Assembly: GCA_902805735.1 (NCBI GenBank)
Contig: CADCTW010000039.1
Span: forward strand, 1-63,354
Direction of reading: 5' to 3'
DNA from: an uncultured Gemmatimonadota bacterium
GTDB taxonomy: Bacteria > Gemmatimonadota > Gemmatimonadetes > Longimicrobiales > Longimicrobiaceae
Length of the DNA stretch: 63,354 nucleotides
The translations under genes were made by a program, and so were the position numbers. How positions within the stretch are numbered: the first letter of the stretch is position 1; each line of letters begins with the position of its first letter. This document shows positions 46,863 through 55,600 of the stretch, one piece after another. The notes beneath the pieces are model-generated. The model had not been told where the DNA came from and did not search any database. It worked only from the letters and a program-made list of their open reading frames with translations.

Positions 46863-47585
46863 GTGGCGACGATGGCGGATCCGCGCGGCGGCGAGCAGGA
46901 GGCCCCGCGCACCAACCTGGGCAAGAACGAGCGCATTCTTTCCGTAATCGGAGGCGGTGCGCTGGCAGTGATGGCGCTGCGCAGAAAGGGCGTGCCGGGG
47001 GTGGTGATGGGGGCCGCGGGGGCCGCGCTGCTGGAGCGCGGGCTTACGGGGCACTGCCGCGTGTACGGCGCGCTGGGCGTCGACCGCTCGGGCGGCACGG
47101 CGCGCGCGGCGAAGCCCGACGAGGGCGGCTTCCGCGGGTCGGCGCGCACGGCGATCAACCGGCCGGCGCGCGAGCTCTACGACTTCTGGCGCGACTTCAC
47201 CAACGCGCCGCGCTTCCGCGACAGCATCACCGCGGTGGAGATCCTGGACGAGTCCACCTCGCGCTGGACCGCGGCGGGGACGATGGGCCGCACCTTCCAG
47301 TGGACCTCGCGCCTGGTGGAGGACCGCCCGGGGGAGTACATCGCCTGGGAGTCGGTCGCGCCCTCCGACGTGCCGAACCGCGGGTCGGTGCGCTTCGTCC
47401 CTTTCGGGGACGGCACGCAGGCGGAGGTGCACTACTCGGTAGAGATCGAGCCGCCCGGCGGCGTGGTCGGCCAGGCCATCCTGGGCCTCCTCCTCCCCCA
47501 GCCGCAGGCGATGCTGGAGGACGACCTGCGCCACTTCCGCGAGCTGATGGAGTCCGGCGCGGCGCACAAGCGGGAGCTGCAGTGA
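46863..47585 (+). CDS. SRPBCC-domain protein with membrane-helix N terminus
   Basis: 240 residues. N terminus: GKNERILSVIGGGALAVMALRRKG and a glycine-rich second helix (YgaP/DUF2892-like membrane hairpin). Then an SRPBCC/START-like cyclase-dehydrase domain (INRPARELYDFWRDFTNAPRF, RFVPFGDGTQAEVHY). GTG 46863 has AGGAGG 7 nt upstream; the ATG at 46872 is farther from it. Overlaps the next gene as TGATG. Confidence 0.83.
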   Translation: MATMADPRGGEQEAPRTNLGKNERILSVIGGGALAVMALRRKGVPGVVMGAAGAALLERGLTGHCRVYGALGVDRSGGTARAAKPDEGGFRGSARTAINRPARELYDFWRDFTNAPRFRDSITAVEILDESTSRWTAAGTMGRTFQWTSRLVEDRPGEYIAWESVAPSDVPNRGSVRFVPFGDGTQAEVHYSVEIEPPGGVVGQAILGLLLPQPQAMLEDDLRHFRELMESGAAHKRELQ

Positions 47586-48043
47586 TGGCGCCCGAAACGC
47601 GCGGCGCCTTCCAGGAGATGCGCGACTCCTTCGACACCCCTCGCCTCCCCGCCCCGCCCGCGTGGCGCGGCTCCGGCCCGGCTGCCAACGGCGTGGCGTG
47701 GGCCCAGGCGGCGTTCTACGTGCCGGGCGGCATCTGGCCCATCCTGTCGCTGCGCAGCTTCGAGGCGGTCACCGGCCCCAAGGTGGATGGCTGGCTGGTC
47801 AAGACCGTGGGCGGCCTCCTGGCCGTCGCGGGCGCCGCGATCGGCTCCGCGGCCGCGAAGCGCCGCGTGACGCCCGAGATCGCCCTGCTCGGCGCCGGCT
47901 GTGCGGCGACCCTCGCGGCCATCGACATCGTGTACGTGGCGAAGCGCCGCATCCCGCCCGTCTACCTCTTCGACGCCGCCGCCGAAATCGCGCTCGTGGC
48001 CGCCTGGATGGCCTCGCACAGAGACACGGAGGCACAGAGGTAA
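47585..48043 (+). CDS. Membrane protein with repeat-encoded C-terminal tail
   Basis: 152 residues, four or so hydrophobic segments (WAQAAFYVPGGIWPILSL, LLAVAGAAIGSAA, IALLGAGCAATLAAIDIV, YLFDAAAEIALVAAW). Coupled to the SRPBCC gene. The last nine residues, ASHRDTEAQ plus Arg, are translated from an E1 repeat, which supplies the stop codon; the ancestral end has probably been replaced. Function unknown. Confidence 0.7.
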   Translation: MAPETRGAFQEMRDSFDTPRLPAPPAWRGSGPAANGVAWAQAAFYVPGGIWPILSLRSFEAVTGPKVDGWLVKTVGGLLAVAGAAIGSAAAKRRVTPEIALLGAGCAATLAAIDIVYVAKRRIPPVYLFDAAAEIALVAAWMASHRDTEAQR

Positions 48044-48084
48044 CTTCATCTCTGCGCCTCCGTCGAGTACGTGGTGCCCCGGGC

Positions 48085-48260
48085 GCGGAGGTGAAGGTCC
48101 CCGCCGGGATGGAGGGAAGTCTGCTTGGCGGGACGGGTGGGTCGATGATCGCCTGGATGAAGATCGAGGCGGGACGCCGGGCCGCGGGCAAACGCAGAGA
48201 GAACGCCAGCCCCAGCGGATTCCGCGTGAGTGCTGGCGTTCTCTGAATGCGCCCCCGGTG
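48085..48260. repeat. Left copy of tRNA-Arg-flanking duplication
   Basis: About 175 bp similar to 51615-51885: GTCCCCGCCGGGATGG, TCTGCTTGGCGGGA, then the hairpin AGAGAACGCCAGC (48198-48210) / GCTGGCGTTCTCT (48232-48244) and TGAATGCGCCCCCGG, which matches the 3' end of the tRNA gene. The remaining tRNA body is absent. An E1 pair (about 48017-48060) lies just before. Confidence 0.75.
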
Positions 48261-48285
48261 CCTCAATGACTACTCGCCGGCCCGG

Positions 48286-50685
48286 TCAGGGCCTGAGGAG
48301 CAGCCGGACCGGGGCGGGTCGGATGTTCGTGGATCCATCACCCACCTGGCCGTACTCGTTGCCCCCCCAGCAGTGTACCACGCCCCCCGCGGCGATGCCG
48401 CACGTGTGGCCCTGCTGCCGGATACCGCCGCGATCCGCCGCAGATGCGCCGGCCCCGCCCGCGGCGCTGATCGCGGTGAACCGAAGCCCGCCCGCCACCG
48501 GAGTGGGAGTCGTGCGCTGGCCGCCGGTGCTTCCCTCGCCGATCTGCCCTTCCGCGTTGGTCCCCCAGCAGAGCGCCTCGCCGGAGAGCGCGATGCCGCA
48601 GCTGTGCAGACGTCCCGCCGTAACCGCGCGCCATGCGCCGGCACTCCCCACCCGCACCGGCAGCGGCCGTGCGGCGACCCCGCCGTCGCCCAGCTGGCCG
48701 GAGCCGTTCGCGCCCCAGCAGTACACGTCTCCCGCGGCGGTCACGCCGCAGGTATGATGCTGGCCGGCATCGATGGAGGTGAATGTGACGCCTTCGGCGG
48801 CCCGCACCGGGCCGCGGCTGGCGGTGGTGCTGCCGTCACCGAGCTGGCCCGAGTCGTTCGCTCCCCAGCAGAACGCCGCGCCGTTCGTGGCCAGGCCGCA
48901 CGAATGGCTTCGGCCCGCGGAGACCATCTGGAAGGCGTACCCGCCACTCACCGGGCGCGGAGTGGGCGCGCAGGGGCGCGGGTCGGTCGATCCGATCCCA
49001 CACGTCGTGTCGGCCACCAGCGTACCGAGCTGCCCATGCTCGTTGAGCCCCCAGCAGTACGCCGCGCCACTCGTGGCGACGCCGCAGGTATGATCGTCTC
49101 CCGCGCTGAGAACCTTCCAGGTAATGCCGCCCTCCACCTGGGCCGGCGTGCGGGCACACAGGTCGTTGACGGAGATGCTGATCCGGCAATTTTCGTCGCG
49201 AGAGCGCGTGCCGATCTGGCCCTGCACGTTGATCCCCCAACAGTACGCCGCACCCCCCGGGGTGACTCCACACCGGTGCGCGCCGCCCGCGGTGAACCTC
49301 GCGAAGGTGAACCCGGTGCCGGTCCGGGCCGGCTCCAGCGCACCGCTCCGGCCCGTCTCCGCGAGATATCCCCAGCAGTATGCGGCGCCGGACGCGTCCA
49401 GGGCACAGGATTCCAGGCCGCCCACCTCGATCGACGCCGCCCGAAACGCACCTACCGCGATGATGCTCCGGCTCCCGGCCGCGCCGTCGACGGTCGCCGA
49501 GATCGTGGCCTCGCCGCCGCCCACCGCGGTCACCAGCCCCTCGCCGTCCACCGTCGCCGCACCTGGCGCGGAGGAGTTCCACCGCACGTCGGCACTGCGG
49601 ATCGCCACACCGTTCGAGTCGGCAGCCGCGGCCGTGAGGCGCACCGTCTCCCCCTCGACGAGGGTTGCCGGCCCGGCGGGGATCGTGACCGTAGCGGCCA
49701 CCTGCTGAACCACTACGGTGATCGTGTCCGCGCCCGGCGACCCGGGTACGGTGGCCACGATGCGCGCCGTACCGTTGCCCGCGGCGCGCGCCGTAGCCCC
49801 GTCGAGCGCCACCACCGCCGCGTTCAGCGAGACCAGCTGCGCCGCACCCTGCACCGGGTTGCCGAAGCGGTCGAAGGCCGCCACCGTGAGCGCCTGCGTG
49901 CGCCCGATGGCGTTGAAGCGGATGCTCTCCGGCGAAGCTTCGATCCGTGCCACTCCCGCGGCACCCGCCGTGGCCGTGAACCCGGCCGCCGACAGCCCCG
50001 CCACGGCCGCCGTAGCGCCCTGCGGGCCGGCTCCTCCGCCCAGCGTCCACTGCGCGCGCGCGGTGCCGTCCGCGCGCGTGGCGGAGGTCGCGGGCGAGAA
50101 GCTTCCGCCGGCGCCCGCCGCCCAGGTGACCGCCACTCCCGGGACGGGATTTCCGTGGCGGTCCGCCACGCGCACGACCAGCGAATCGCCCACCGCCTCG
50201 CCCGCCGCCCCGGCGCGCGTCGCGGAGCCCACCGGGGCTACAGAGGCGGGCACGTCCGGGGTGGCCGTGGCACGGAAGGTGGCGAAGACCAGCGGCGCGC
50301 CCGTCGCCGCGTCGACCGCCCGCGCTTCCACCCGCTGGCTGTCAGCCGGCGCCGTGGAGGTGCCCAGCACCCATCGCTCCCGCGCCTCCCCCTGGGCATT
50401 GGTCTGCCCGGTGCCCGCGAACACGCTCCCGCCGCCGGAGATCACGCGGAAATTGACGATCTGCCCCTCTACCGGCTTGCCGCGCTCGTCCAGCACCCGC
50501 ACCACCAGGGCATCGGCCAGCTCGGTGCCCACGCGCCCTTCCTGGCCGTTCCCCGCGACCACGTCCAGCCGCGCCACCACCTGCGGCTGGGGTCCGTTGG
50601 ACGACTCGCAGGCGGCGAGCGCGATGACCACCCCCACGAGCCAAGCGCGCGTGCCAACGAAGCGGCCTTGCAGGCACAGCAACAT
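48286..50685 (-). CDS. Large lipoprotein with Ig-like (Big) domains and RCC1 repeats
   Basis: 799 residues. Lipobox VVIALAAC near residue 25. Then two invasin-type Big_1 domains (residues about 35-140 and 145-235), a Big_2-like domain (about 245-400, with ATVDGEGLVTAVGGGEATI), and about seven RCC1/ALS2-type repeats of form HTCGV..G..YCWG.N..GQLG to the end. A surface-exposed outer-membrane lipoprotein of unknown ligand. No secretion-sorting tag seen. Confidence 0.88.
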   Translation of the reverse strand: MLLCLQGRFVGTRAWLVGVVIALAACESSNGPQPQVVARLDVVAGNGQEGRVGTELADALVVRVLDERGKPVEGQIVNFRVISGGGSVFAGTGQTNAQGEARERWVLGTSTAPADSQRVEARAVDAATGAPLVFATFRATATPDVPASVAPVGSATRAGAAGEAVGDSLVVRVADRHGNPVPGVAVTWAAGAGGSFSPATSATRADGTARAQWTLGGGAGPQGATAAVAGLSAAGFTATAGAAGVARIEASPESIRFNAIGRTQALTVAAFDRFGNPVQGAAQLVSLNAAVVALDGATARAAGNGTARIVATVPGSPGADTITVVVQQVAATVTIPAGPATLVEGETVRLTAAAADSNGVAIRSADVRWNSSAPGAATVDGEGLVTAVGGGEATISATVDGAAGSRSIIAVGAFRAASIEVGGLESCALDASGAAYCWGYLAETGRSGALEPARTGTGFTFARFTAGGAHRCGVTPGGAAYCWGINVQGQIGTRSRDENCRISISVNDLCARTPAQVEGGITWKVLSAGDDHTCGVATSGAAYCWGLNEHGQLGTLVADTTCGIGSTDPRPCAPTPRPVSGGYAFQMVSAGRSHSCGLATNGAAFCWGANDSGQLGDGSTTASRGPVRAAEGVTFTSIDAGQHHTCGVTAAGDVYCWGANGSGQLGDGGVAARPLPVRVGSAGAWRAVTAGRLHSCGIALSGEALCWGTNAEGQIGEGSTGGQRTTPTPVAGGLRFTAISAAGGAGASAADRGGIRQQGHTCGIAAGGVVHCWGGNEYGQVGDGSTNIRPAPVRLLLRP

Positions 50686-50973
50686 GGGAATCCTGGGTAC
50701 CGGGGATGGTGAACCACACCGGTTTTGTGGCGCCGGGAGGGCGCCCGCACCCGGTGCGGGGGGAGAGCAATTCTAGCATAGCGCATCCCGGTGCGGAAGT
50801 CACGGGTCCATCGGGACCATCTCCCCAGATCCCGTCTGCACTGTTGGAGCAGCGGGCCTCACCCGGAAACTCGGAGGCGGAGGGAGAACTACACCGCGTC
50901 TCCTTCTGCGTCTCCGCGGCCCGGCGTGCGCTCCTCTGGAGGCGCAGCGGGCGCCGGCGCGTGTACTCCGGCC
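50686..50973. other. Intergenic gap
   Basis: 288 bp without a gene. It contains the leader of the lipoprotein gene; a fragment GTTGGAGCAGCGGGCCTCACCCG is weakly like an E3 start. Nothing else supported. Confidence 0.4.
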
Positions 50974-51597
50974 TTAGCCGAACGCGGGCCGCGCGTTCGC
51001 GGGCGCCAGCTCCAGCTCGTGAACGAACCGTTCCCCGCAGCGGGTGCACAGGAAGGTGTTCTCCCAGCGGCGGTACAGCTTGGGGAACTCGACGGCGTTC
51101 CAGAGCTTGATGGGGCCCACCAGGAACCTGTGAAGCAGAAAAGCTCCGCCGATGAACGCCACCCACCCGAGCAGCGCGTGCGTCTGCCCGAAGATCACCC
51201 CCAGCACACCCGCGATCACCAGCGTGGCGAGGGCGGCGCCCCCGGTGTCCCTGGGCACGGGCGGGGATGCACCCTGCGAGAGCACCGTCTGCGACGTGCC
51301 CTGCGTCCGGGCTCCGAGAACGGCTCCACGCCCCGCGGCCACGCCCACGGCGCGGGTGCGGGTATCCACCGAGGAAAGCCCTTCGCGGAAGATCAGGGGG
51401 AGCTTGCGAACGTCCGGCGTGGCGCACTTGGGGCACGCGAGCCCGCCCGGAGGCGGACCCGGCGTCACCGGCACGACCAGTGTCGGCCTGGGCGCGGCCG
51501 GCGCGAGCGCGACGGCGTTCGGACGGCCGCAGTGGATGCAGGCGGGCGCGGCGTCGGAATGCGGCTTGTTGCAGTCGGGGCAATCCATCAGGGGCAT
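50974..51597 (-). CDS. Zinc-ribbon membrane protein
   Basis: 207 residues: N-terminal double zinc ribbon (MDCPDCNKPHSDAAPACIHCG), a Pro-rich linker, GLACPKCATPDVRKL (CxxC), two membrane segments (ALATLVIAGVLGVIFG, LLGWVAFIGGAFLLHRF) and a C-terminal FLCTRCGERF. Function unknown. Possibly cotransferred with the RCC1 lipoprotein, since both lie between the two tRNA-flank copies. Confidence 0.75.
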   Translation of the reverse strand: MPLMDCPDCNKPHSDAAPACIHCGRPNAVALAPAAPRPTLVVPVTPGPPPGGLACPKCATPDVRKLPLIFREGLSSVDTRTRAVGVAAGRGAVLGARTQGTSQTVLSQGASPPVPRDTGGAALATLVIAGVLGVIFGQTHALLGWVAFIGGAFLLHRFLVGPIKLWNAVEFPKLYRRWENTFLCTRCGERFVHELELAPANARPAFG

Positions 51598-51614
51598 GCG
51601 GGCAACGCAGGTGG

Positions 51615-51866
51615 GGAGGTGAGGTTCCCGCCGGGATGGCGGGCGGTCTGCTCGGCGGGATTGGGCGGGGACTCTCGCCGGCGGGGCGCGAGATCGAACG
51701 GAAGGGGTACCGCGGGTGAGCTTTCCCGCGCCACAATTCTAACGCGGACGTGACTGGCCCGCCATAGTGGACTCGCGCGGAATGGCAGATGCGGGGCGGC
51801 GACGCCAGGCCGCGCGCAGACGCAGAGAACGCCAGCCCCCGCGTGAGTGCTGGCGTTCTCTGGATG
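51615..51866. repeat. Right copy of tRNA-Arg-flanking duplication
   Basis: GTTCCCGCCGGGATGG, TCTGCTCGGCGGGA and the hairpin AGAGAACGCCAGC (51824-51836) / GCTGGCGTTCTCT (51849-51861). This hairpin lies directly after the tRNA 3' end and is probably its terminator. Compare 48085-48260. Confidence 0.78.
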
Positions 51867-51940
51867 TGCCCCCGGCGCGACTCGAACGCGCGGCCCCAAG
51901 ATTAGGAATCTTGTGCTCTATCCACCTGAGCTACGGGAGC
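51867..51940 (-). tRNA. tRNA-Arg (anticodon CCU)
   Basis: 74 nt, full cloverleaf on the minus strand: acceptor GCTCCCG/CGGGGGC, D arm GCTC..GAGC, anticodon arm CAAGA-TTCCTAA-TCTTG (anticodon CCT), T arm GCGCG-TTCGAGT-CGCGC, discriminator A. CCA is not encoded. Confidence 0.97.
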
Positions 51941-51989
51941 GGAACCGGGCAGGAATTTACCGAGATCCGTCGCGGCGGTCAATTACTGC

Positions 51990-52020
51990 GGGCTCGCACA
52001 GAGACACAGAGGCACAGAGA
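51990..52020. repeat. E1 half copy
   Basis: GGGCTCGCACAGAG and two further octamers, between the tRNA and the padR-type promoter. Confidence 0.85.
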
Positions 52021-52044
52021 ACTACTTCAACCCGCGCCCTCGTC

Positions 52045-52095
52045 TTGACAACGACAGGAGAGGCACGCACTGTTCCTATCGACAGCTATAGGAAC
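52045..52095 (+). promoter_or_regulatory. Promoter -35 and perfect dyad, likely PadR operator
   Basis: TTGACA at 52045-52050 (the -10 is poor). A perfect dyad GTTCCTAT-N8-ATAGGAAC spans 52072-52095, ending 20 bp before the ATG of the PadR-type gene. PadR proteins commonly bind such dyads at their own promoters. Confidence 0.6.
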
Positions 52096-52115
52096 TCTCG
52101 CCCTGGAACGCCCGC

Positions 52116-52451
52116 ATGGCCTCCCGCAACCAGACCGACGCCCTGCGCGGCTCGCTCGACCTCCTGATCCTCAAGACGCTCTCGCTGGAGCCGATGCACG
52201 GCTGGGGGATCAGCCAGCGCGTGCAGCAGATCTCGCGCGGCGTGCTGGAGGTGAACCAGGGCTCGCTCTACCCCGCGCTCCAGCGGCTGGAGAAGGAAGG
52301 GGTGATCGCGAGCGACTGGGGCACCACCGAGAACAACCGCCGCGCCCGCTACTACGAGATCACCCCCGCCGGCCGCCGCGTCCTGGGCGCGGAGGTGGAG
52401 AGCTGGCGCCGGTTCGCGGCCGCCCTAGATCTCGTTCTTGAAAGTGCCTAG
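52116..52451 (+). CDS. PadR-family transcriptional regulator
   Basis: 111 residues: RGSLDLLILKTLSLEPMHGWGI, the wing LEVNQGSLYPALQRLEKEG and ARYYEITPAGRRVL, then a short dimerising helix; minimal PadR (subfamily 2) layout. Directly upstream of an ABC-permease gene, the arrangement known from acidobacterial and gemmatimonad genomes, where PadR represses the permease. Confidence 0.9.
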   Translation: MASRNQTDALRGSLDLLILKTLSLEPMHGWGISQRVQQISRGVLEVNQGSLYPALQRLEKEGVIASDWGTTENNRRARYYEITPAGRRVLGAEVESWRRFAAALDLVLESA

Positions 52452-52640
52452 TGCTCAGTGCCTAGTGCCCAGTAACTACATCCAGGCACTAGGCACCAGG
52501 CACCAGGCACTAGGCACTAGGCACTAGGCACTAGGCACTAGGCACCAGGCACTAGGCACTAGGCACTAGGCACTAGGCACCTGGCACCAGGCACCAGGCA
52601 CCAGGCACCTGGCACCAGGCACCAGGCACCAGGCAATTTT
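52452..52640. repeat. E2 heptamer array
   Basis: Longest E2 block: GTGCCTAGTGCTCAGTGCC at left, then about 20 consecutive heptamers of type GGCACTA/GGCACCA up to GGCAATTTTCC just before the permease ATG. No spacers, hence not CRISPR. The permease has no clear Shine-Dalgarno except CCCACG. Confidence 0.93.
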
Positions 52641-52659
52641 CCTTCCCTGGACCCCCACG

Positions 52660-55305
52660 ATGAAACCGATACACGCCCTGCGGGCGCGGCTGCGCCTGCT
52701 CTTCCGCAGAGAGGCCGAGGAGCGCATGGAGGACGAGATGCGCTTCCACCTGGAGATGGAGACGGAAAGGTACGTCCGTGAGGGGCTGAGTCCCTCGGAG
52801 GCGCGGCGCCGGGCGCGGGTGTCGTTCGGGGGGGTGGAGGGGCACAAGGAGGCCATGCGCGATGGGCGCACCTTCGCGTGGATCGGCACCCTGTCGCTCG
52901 ACGCGCGGCTGGGGCTGCGGCTCCTAGTGCGGCACCGTGGGCTGGCGCTGATCGGCGGCTTCGCGATGGCCATGGCGATCGCGGTGGGGTCCGTGGCCTT
53001 CGAGGCCCTTTCGCAGGTCCTGCGCGGCACCCTGCCGCTGGACGAGGGCCATCGCGTGGTCGCGGTGCATTACGCCACGGACGACGCCGGGAGCCCCGAG
53101 CGGCAGGTGCTGCACGACTTCGCGGAGTGGCGCGGCCGGCTGCGCACGGTGCGGGAGCTGGCCGCGTTCCGCCCCATGGGGCACAACCTGGTGCCGGAGG
53201 GGGGCGACCCGGTGCCCGTGCAGGTGGCGGAGATCACCGCGTCGGGGTTCCGCGTGGCGCGCACGCCGCCGCTGCTGGGACGGTACCTGGTGCCCGAGGA
53301 CGAGCGCCCCGGCGCGCCCGCGGTGGTGGTGATCGGCTACGAGGAGTGGCACACCCGCTTCGCCGCCGACCCGCGCATCGTGGGGCGCACGGTGCGGCTT
53401 GGCTCCACGCCCCACCTGGTGGCGGGGGTGATGCCGGAGGGATTCCGCTTTCCCTACAACCACCAGTACTGGGTCCCCCTGCGCGAGAGCCCGCTGGCGC
53501 ACGCGCGGCTGGAGGGGCCGGGGGTGCACGTGTTCGGGCGGCTGGCGCCCGGCGCGTCGCTCGCCGAAGCACGGGCCGAGCTGGAAACGGTCGGACGGCG
53601 CACCGCGGCGGCGCACCCCAAGGTGTACGACCGCCTCCGGCTCACGGCGGTCCCCTACGCCTACGACCACATGAACCTGCAGAGCCCCACGCTGCGGCTG
53701 GCGCTGCGCGCGGTGCAGCTGCTGGTGAGCGGGCTGCTGGTGGTGGTGGCGGTGAACCTGGCGGTGCTCCTGTACGCCCGCACCGTGTCGCGCCTGGGCG
53801 AGATCGCCGTGCGCAGCGCGCTGGGCGCCAGCCGGCGGCGCATCCTGGCGCAGCTCTTCATGGAAGCGCTCGCCCACTCCCTACTCGGCGCGCTGGTGGG
53901 ACTGCTGGTGGCGAACGGCGTGCTCGCGACGCTGCAACGCTGGGTGGTGGAGGAGGGCAACGGCCTCCCGTTCTGGATGCACCTGCGGCTGTCGCCCGCC
54001 ACGGTGGCGTACGCCCTGGCGCTCGCGGGGGTGGCCGCCTTCATCATGGGCGTCCTCCCCGGCCTCAAGGCGACCGGCGGCGGGATGCAGGCCAGCCTGC
54101 GCGAGCTGCGCTCCGGACCGCGCCTGGGCCCCGTTTGGAGCGGGCTGATCGTGGCGCAGGTGGCGTTCGCGATGGCCGTGCTGCCGCCCGCGGTCTACGC
54201 CGTGTGGCAGCTTCTGCGGATGGAGACGGCCGCCGTGGGGTTCGCGCCGGACGAGTTCGTGGTGGGTCCCGTGGAGCTGGGGGAGGCGGCCGCCGGGCTG
54301 GATTCGGCCGGGCTGGCGGCGCGAGTGGCTTCGCGGCACACGGCGCTGCTGGCGCGCCTCAGGGCGGAGCCCGGAGTCACCGCCGTCGCCCTGTCGTCGT
54401 ACATCCCCGGCCTGGATGAGGCCACGCAGGGCGTGGAGATCGCCGGCGCCGCCGGGGCGCAGGGGGACGCCAGCGTCATCCGCACCACGCCGGAGCTGTT
54501 CGGCGCGTACGGCGCGCGCATCGCCGAGGGGCGTGCGCTGGCGGAGGGCGACGCGGGCGATGGGTCCGGCGCCGTGGTCGTCAACCGCACCTTCGTGCGG
54601 CGCAGCCTGGGGAACCGCAGCGCGGTGGGCCAGCGGCTGCGTTACGCGGAAGGCGACGCGCCGGGGCGCTGGTACGAGATCGTGGGCGTGGTGGAGGACT
54701 TCCCCACGGTGCCGCTCGTGCTCACCTCGGCGAACGGGGTCGCCAACGTGTACCACGCCACCCCGCCCGGCGAGATCCCCGATCCCACCCTCTCGGTGCG
54801 CCTGCGCGGCGGGGTCCCCGCGGGCTTCGTGAAGCGCATGCAGAGGGTGGGGATCGAAGTCGATCCCGGGCTGCAGTTGACGGTGCGCCCGCTGGCGGGG
54901 GTGTACGACTCGCTCCGCTCCTTCTCGCGCTTCATGGCCTGGGCGCTCACGCTGGTGACCGGGAGCGTGCTCCTCCTTTCCGCGGCGGGGATCTACGCGC
55001 TGATGTCGTTCACCGTGGTCCAGCGCACCCGCGAGATCGGCATCCGCACCGCCCTGGGGGCACAGCCGCGGCGCATCGTGGCGAGCATCTTCGCGCCGGT
55101 GGGGCGCAGGCTGGCGGTGGGCGTGGCGATCGGATCGCTGCTGGCGGGCGGGATCACCGTGGGGCTCGGCTTGAGCGTGGCGGGTACCGCGCCGCTGATG
55201 ACCGGCGTGTGCACCATCATGCTGGCCGTGGGGCTGCTGGCGGCGCTGGGGCCGGCGCGGCGCGGCCTGCGCATCCAGCCCATGGATGCGCTGCGGGAGG
55301 CCTGA
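52660..55305 (+). CDS. MacB/FtsX-type ABC transporter permease (ADOP type)
   Basis: 881 residues. N-terminal amphipathic region ERMEDEMRFHLEMETERYVREGL typical of the ADOP (acidobacterial duplicated orphan permease) type, then two copies of the FtsX module: MacB periplasmic domains with membrane helices at about 85-105, 350-470 and 750-870. The segment VSRLGEIAVRSALGASRRRIL and its echo VQRTREIGIRTALGAQPRRI mark the two FtsX repeats. No ATPase gene follows, hence orphan. May export peptides or other stressors. Confidence 0.9.
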   Translation: MKPIHALRARLRLLFRREAEERMEDEMRFHLEMETERYVREGLSPSEARRRARVSFGGVEGHKEAMRDGRTFAWIGTLSLDARLGLRLLVRHRGLALIGGFAMAMAIAVGSVAFEALSQVLRGTLPLDEGHRVVAVHYATDDAGSPERQVLHDFAEWRGRLRTVRELAAFRPMGHNLVPEGGDPVPVQVAEITASGFRVARTPPLLGRYLVPEDERPGAPAVVVIGYEEWHTRFAADPRIVGRTVRLGSTPHLVAGVMPEGFRFPYNHQYWVPLRESPLAHARLEGPGVHVFGRLAPGASLAEARAELETVGRRTAAAHPKVYDRLRLTAVPYAYDHMNLQSPTLRLALRAVQLLVSGLLVVVAVNLAVLLYARTVSRLGEIAVRSALGASRRRILAQLFMEALAHSLLGALVGLLVANGVLATLQRWVVEEGNGLPFWMHLRLSPATVAYALALAGVAAFIMGVLPGLKATGGGMQASLRELRSGPRLGPVWSGLIVAQVAFAMAVLPPAVYAVWQLLRMETAAVGFAPDEFVVGPVELGEAAAGLDSAGLAARVASRHTALLARLRAEPGVTAVALSSYIPGLDEATQGVEIAGAAGAQGDASVIRTTPELFGAYGARIAEGRALAEGDAGDGSGAVVVNRTFVRRSLGNRSAVGQRLRYAEGDAPGRWYEIVGVVEDFPTVPLVLTSANGVANVYHATPPGEIPDPTLSVRLRGGVPAGFVKRMQRVGIEVDPGLQLTVRPLAGVYDSLRSFSRFMAWALTLVTGSVLLLSAAGIYALMSFTVVQRTREIGIRTALGAQPRRIVASIFAPVGRRLAVGVAIGSLLAGGITVGLGLSVAGTAPLMTGVCTIMLAVGLLAALGPARRGLRIQPMDALREA

Positions 55306-55351
55306 GCTTCTTCCCGCGGCCCGACTGCGATCTCACCCGGAGGCACGGAGA

Positions 55352-55600
55352 CTACTTCACCCCTTCTTCGGGGAGCCTCAGTCCGCAGTTGGCGCACACG
55401 GTCTTCGTGAGGCCGCCGCCGGGCGGCGTGTAGACGGTGGTGCTCGTGTGGCGGCAGGTCGCCTGCAGCTCCGCGATGCGCTCCCGCCAGTCGTCGCGCA
55501 CCAGCATCGCGAACTGCTCGGCGAACGGCTCACCCTTCCCCGAGCCGCCCGCCGGGGCGCCGCTCCGGCGCCCCCTCCACCATTCCCGGATACCTTTCAT
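55352..55600 (-). CDS. Small zinc-ribbon-like protein
   Basis: 82 residues: WRERIAELQATCRHTSTTVYTPPGG then KTVCANCGLRL, giving C-H and C-x2-C ligand pairs. Amino end basic, Gly-rich. Convergent to the permease gene; a degenerate E1 fragment (55332-55349) separates the two stops. Function unknown. Confidence 0.6.
   Translation of the reverse strand: MKGIREWWRGRRSGAPAGGSGKGEPFAEQFAMLVRDDWRERIAELQATCRHTSTTVYTPPGGGLTKTVCANCGLRLPEEGVK

Noticed and set aside
48244..48260. Second tRNA gene or tRNA pseudogene
   Set aside because: Only 12-15 bases of the 3' end match; no anticodon or D arm is present.
48286..51597. Complete integrative element
   Set aside because: No integrase, relaxase or phage gene lies between the two tRNA-flank copies; only a duplication is supported.
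52452..52640. CRISPR array
   Set aside because: Heptamers follow each other without unique spacers, and no cas gene is near. The same holds for the 250-bp E4 units.
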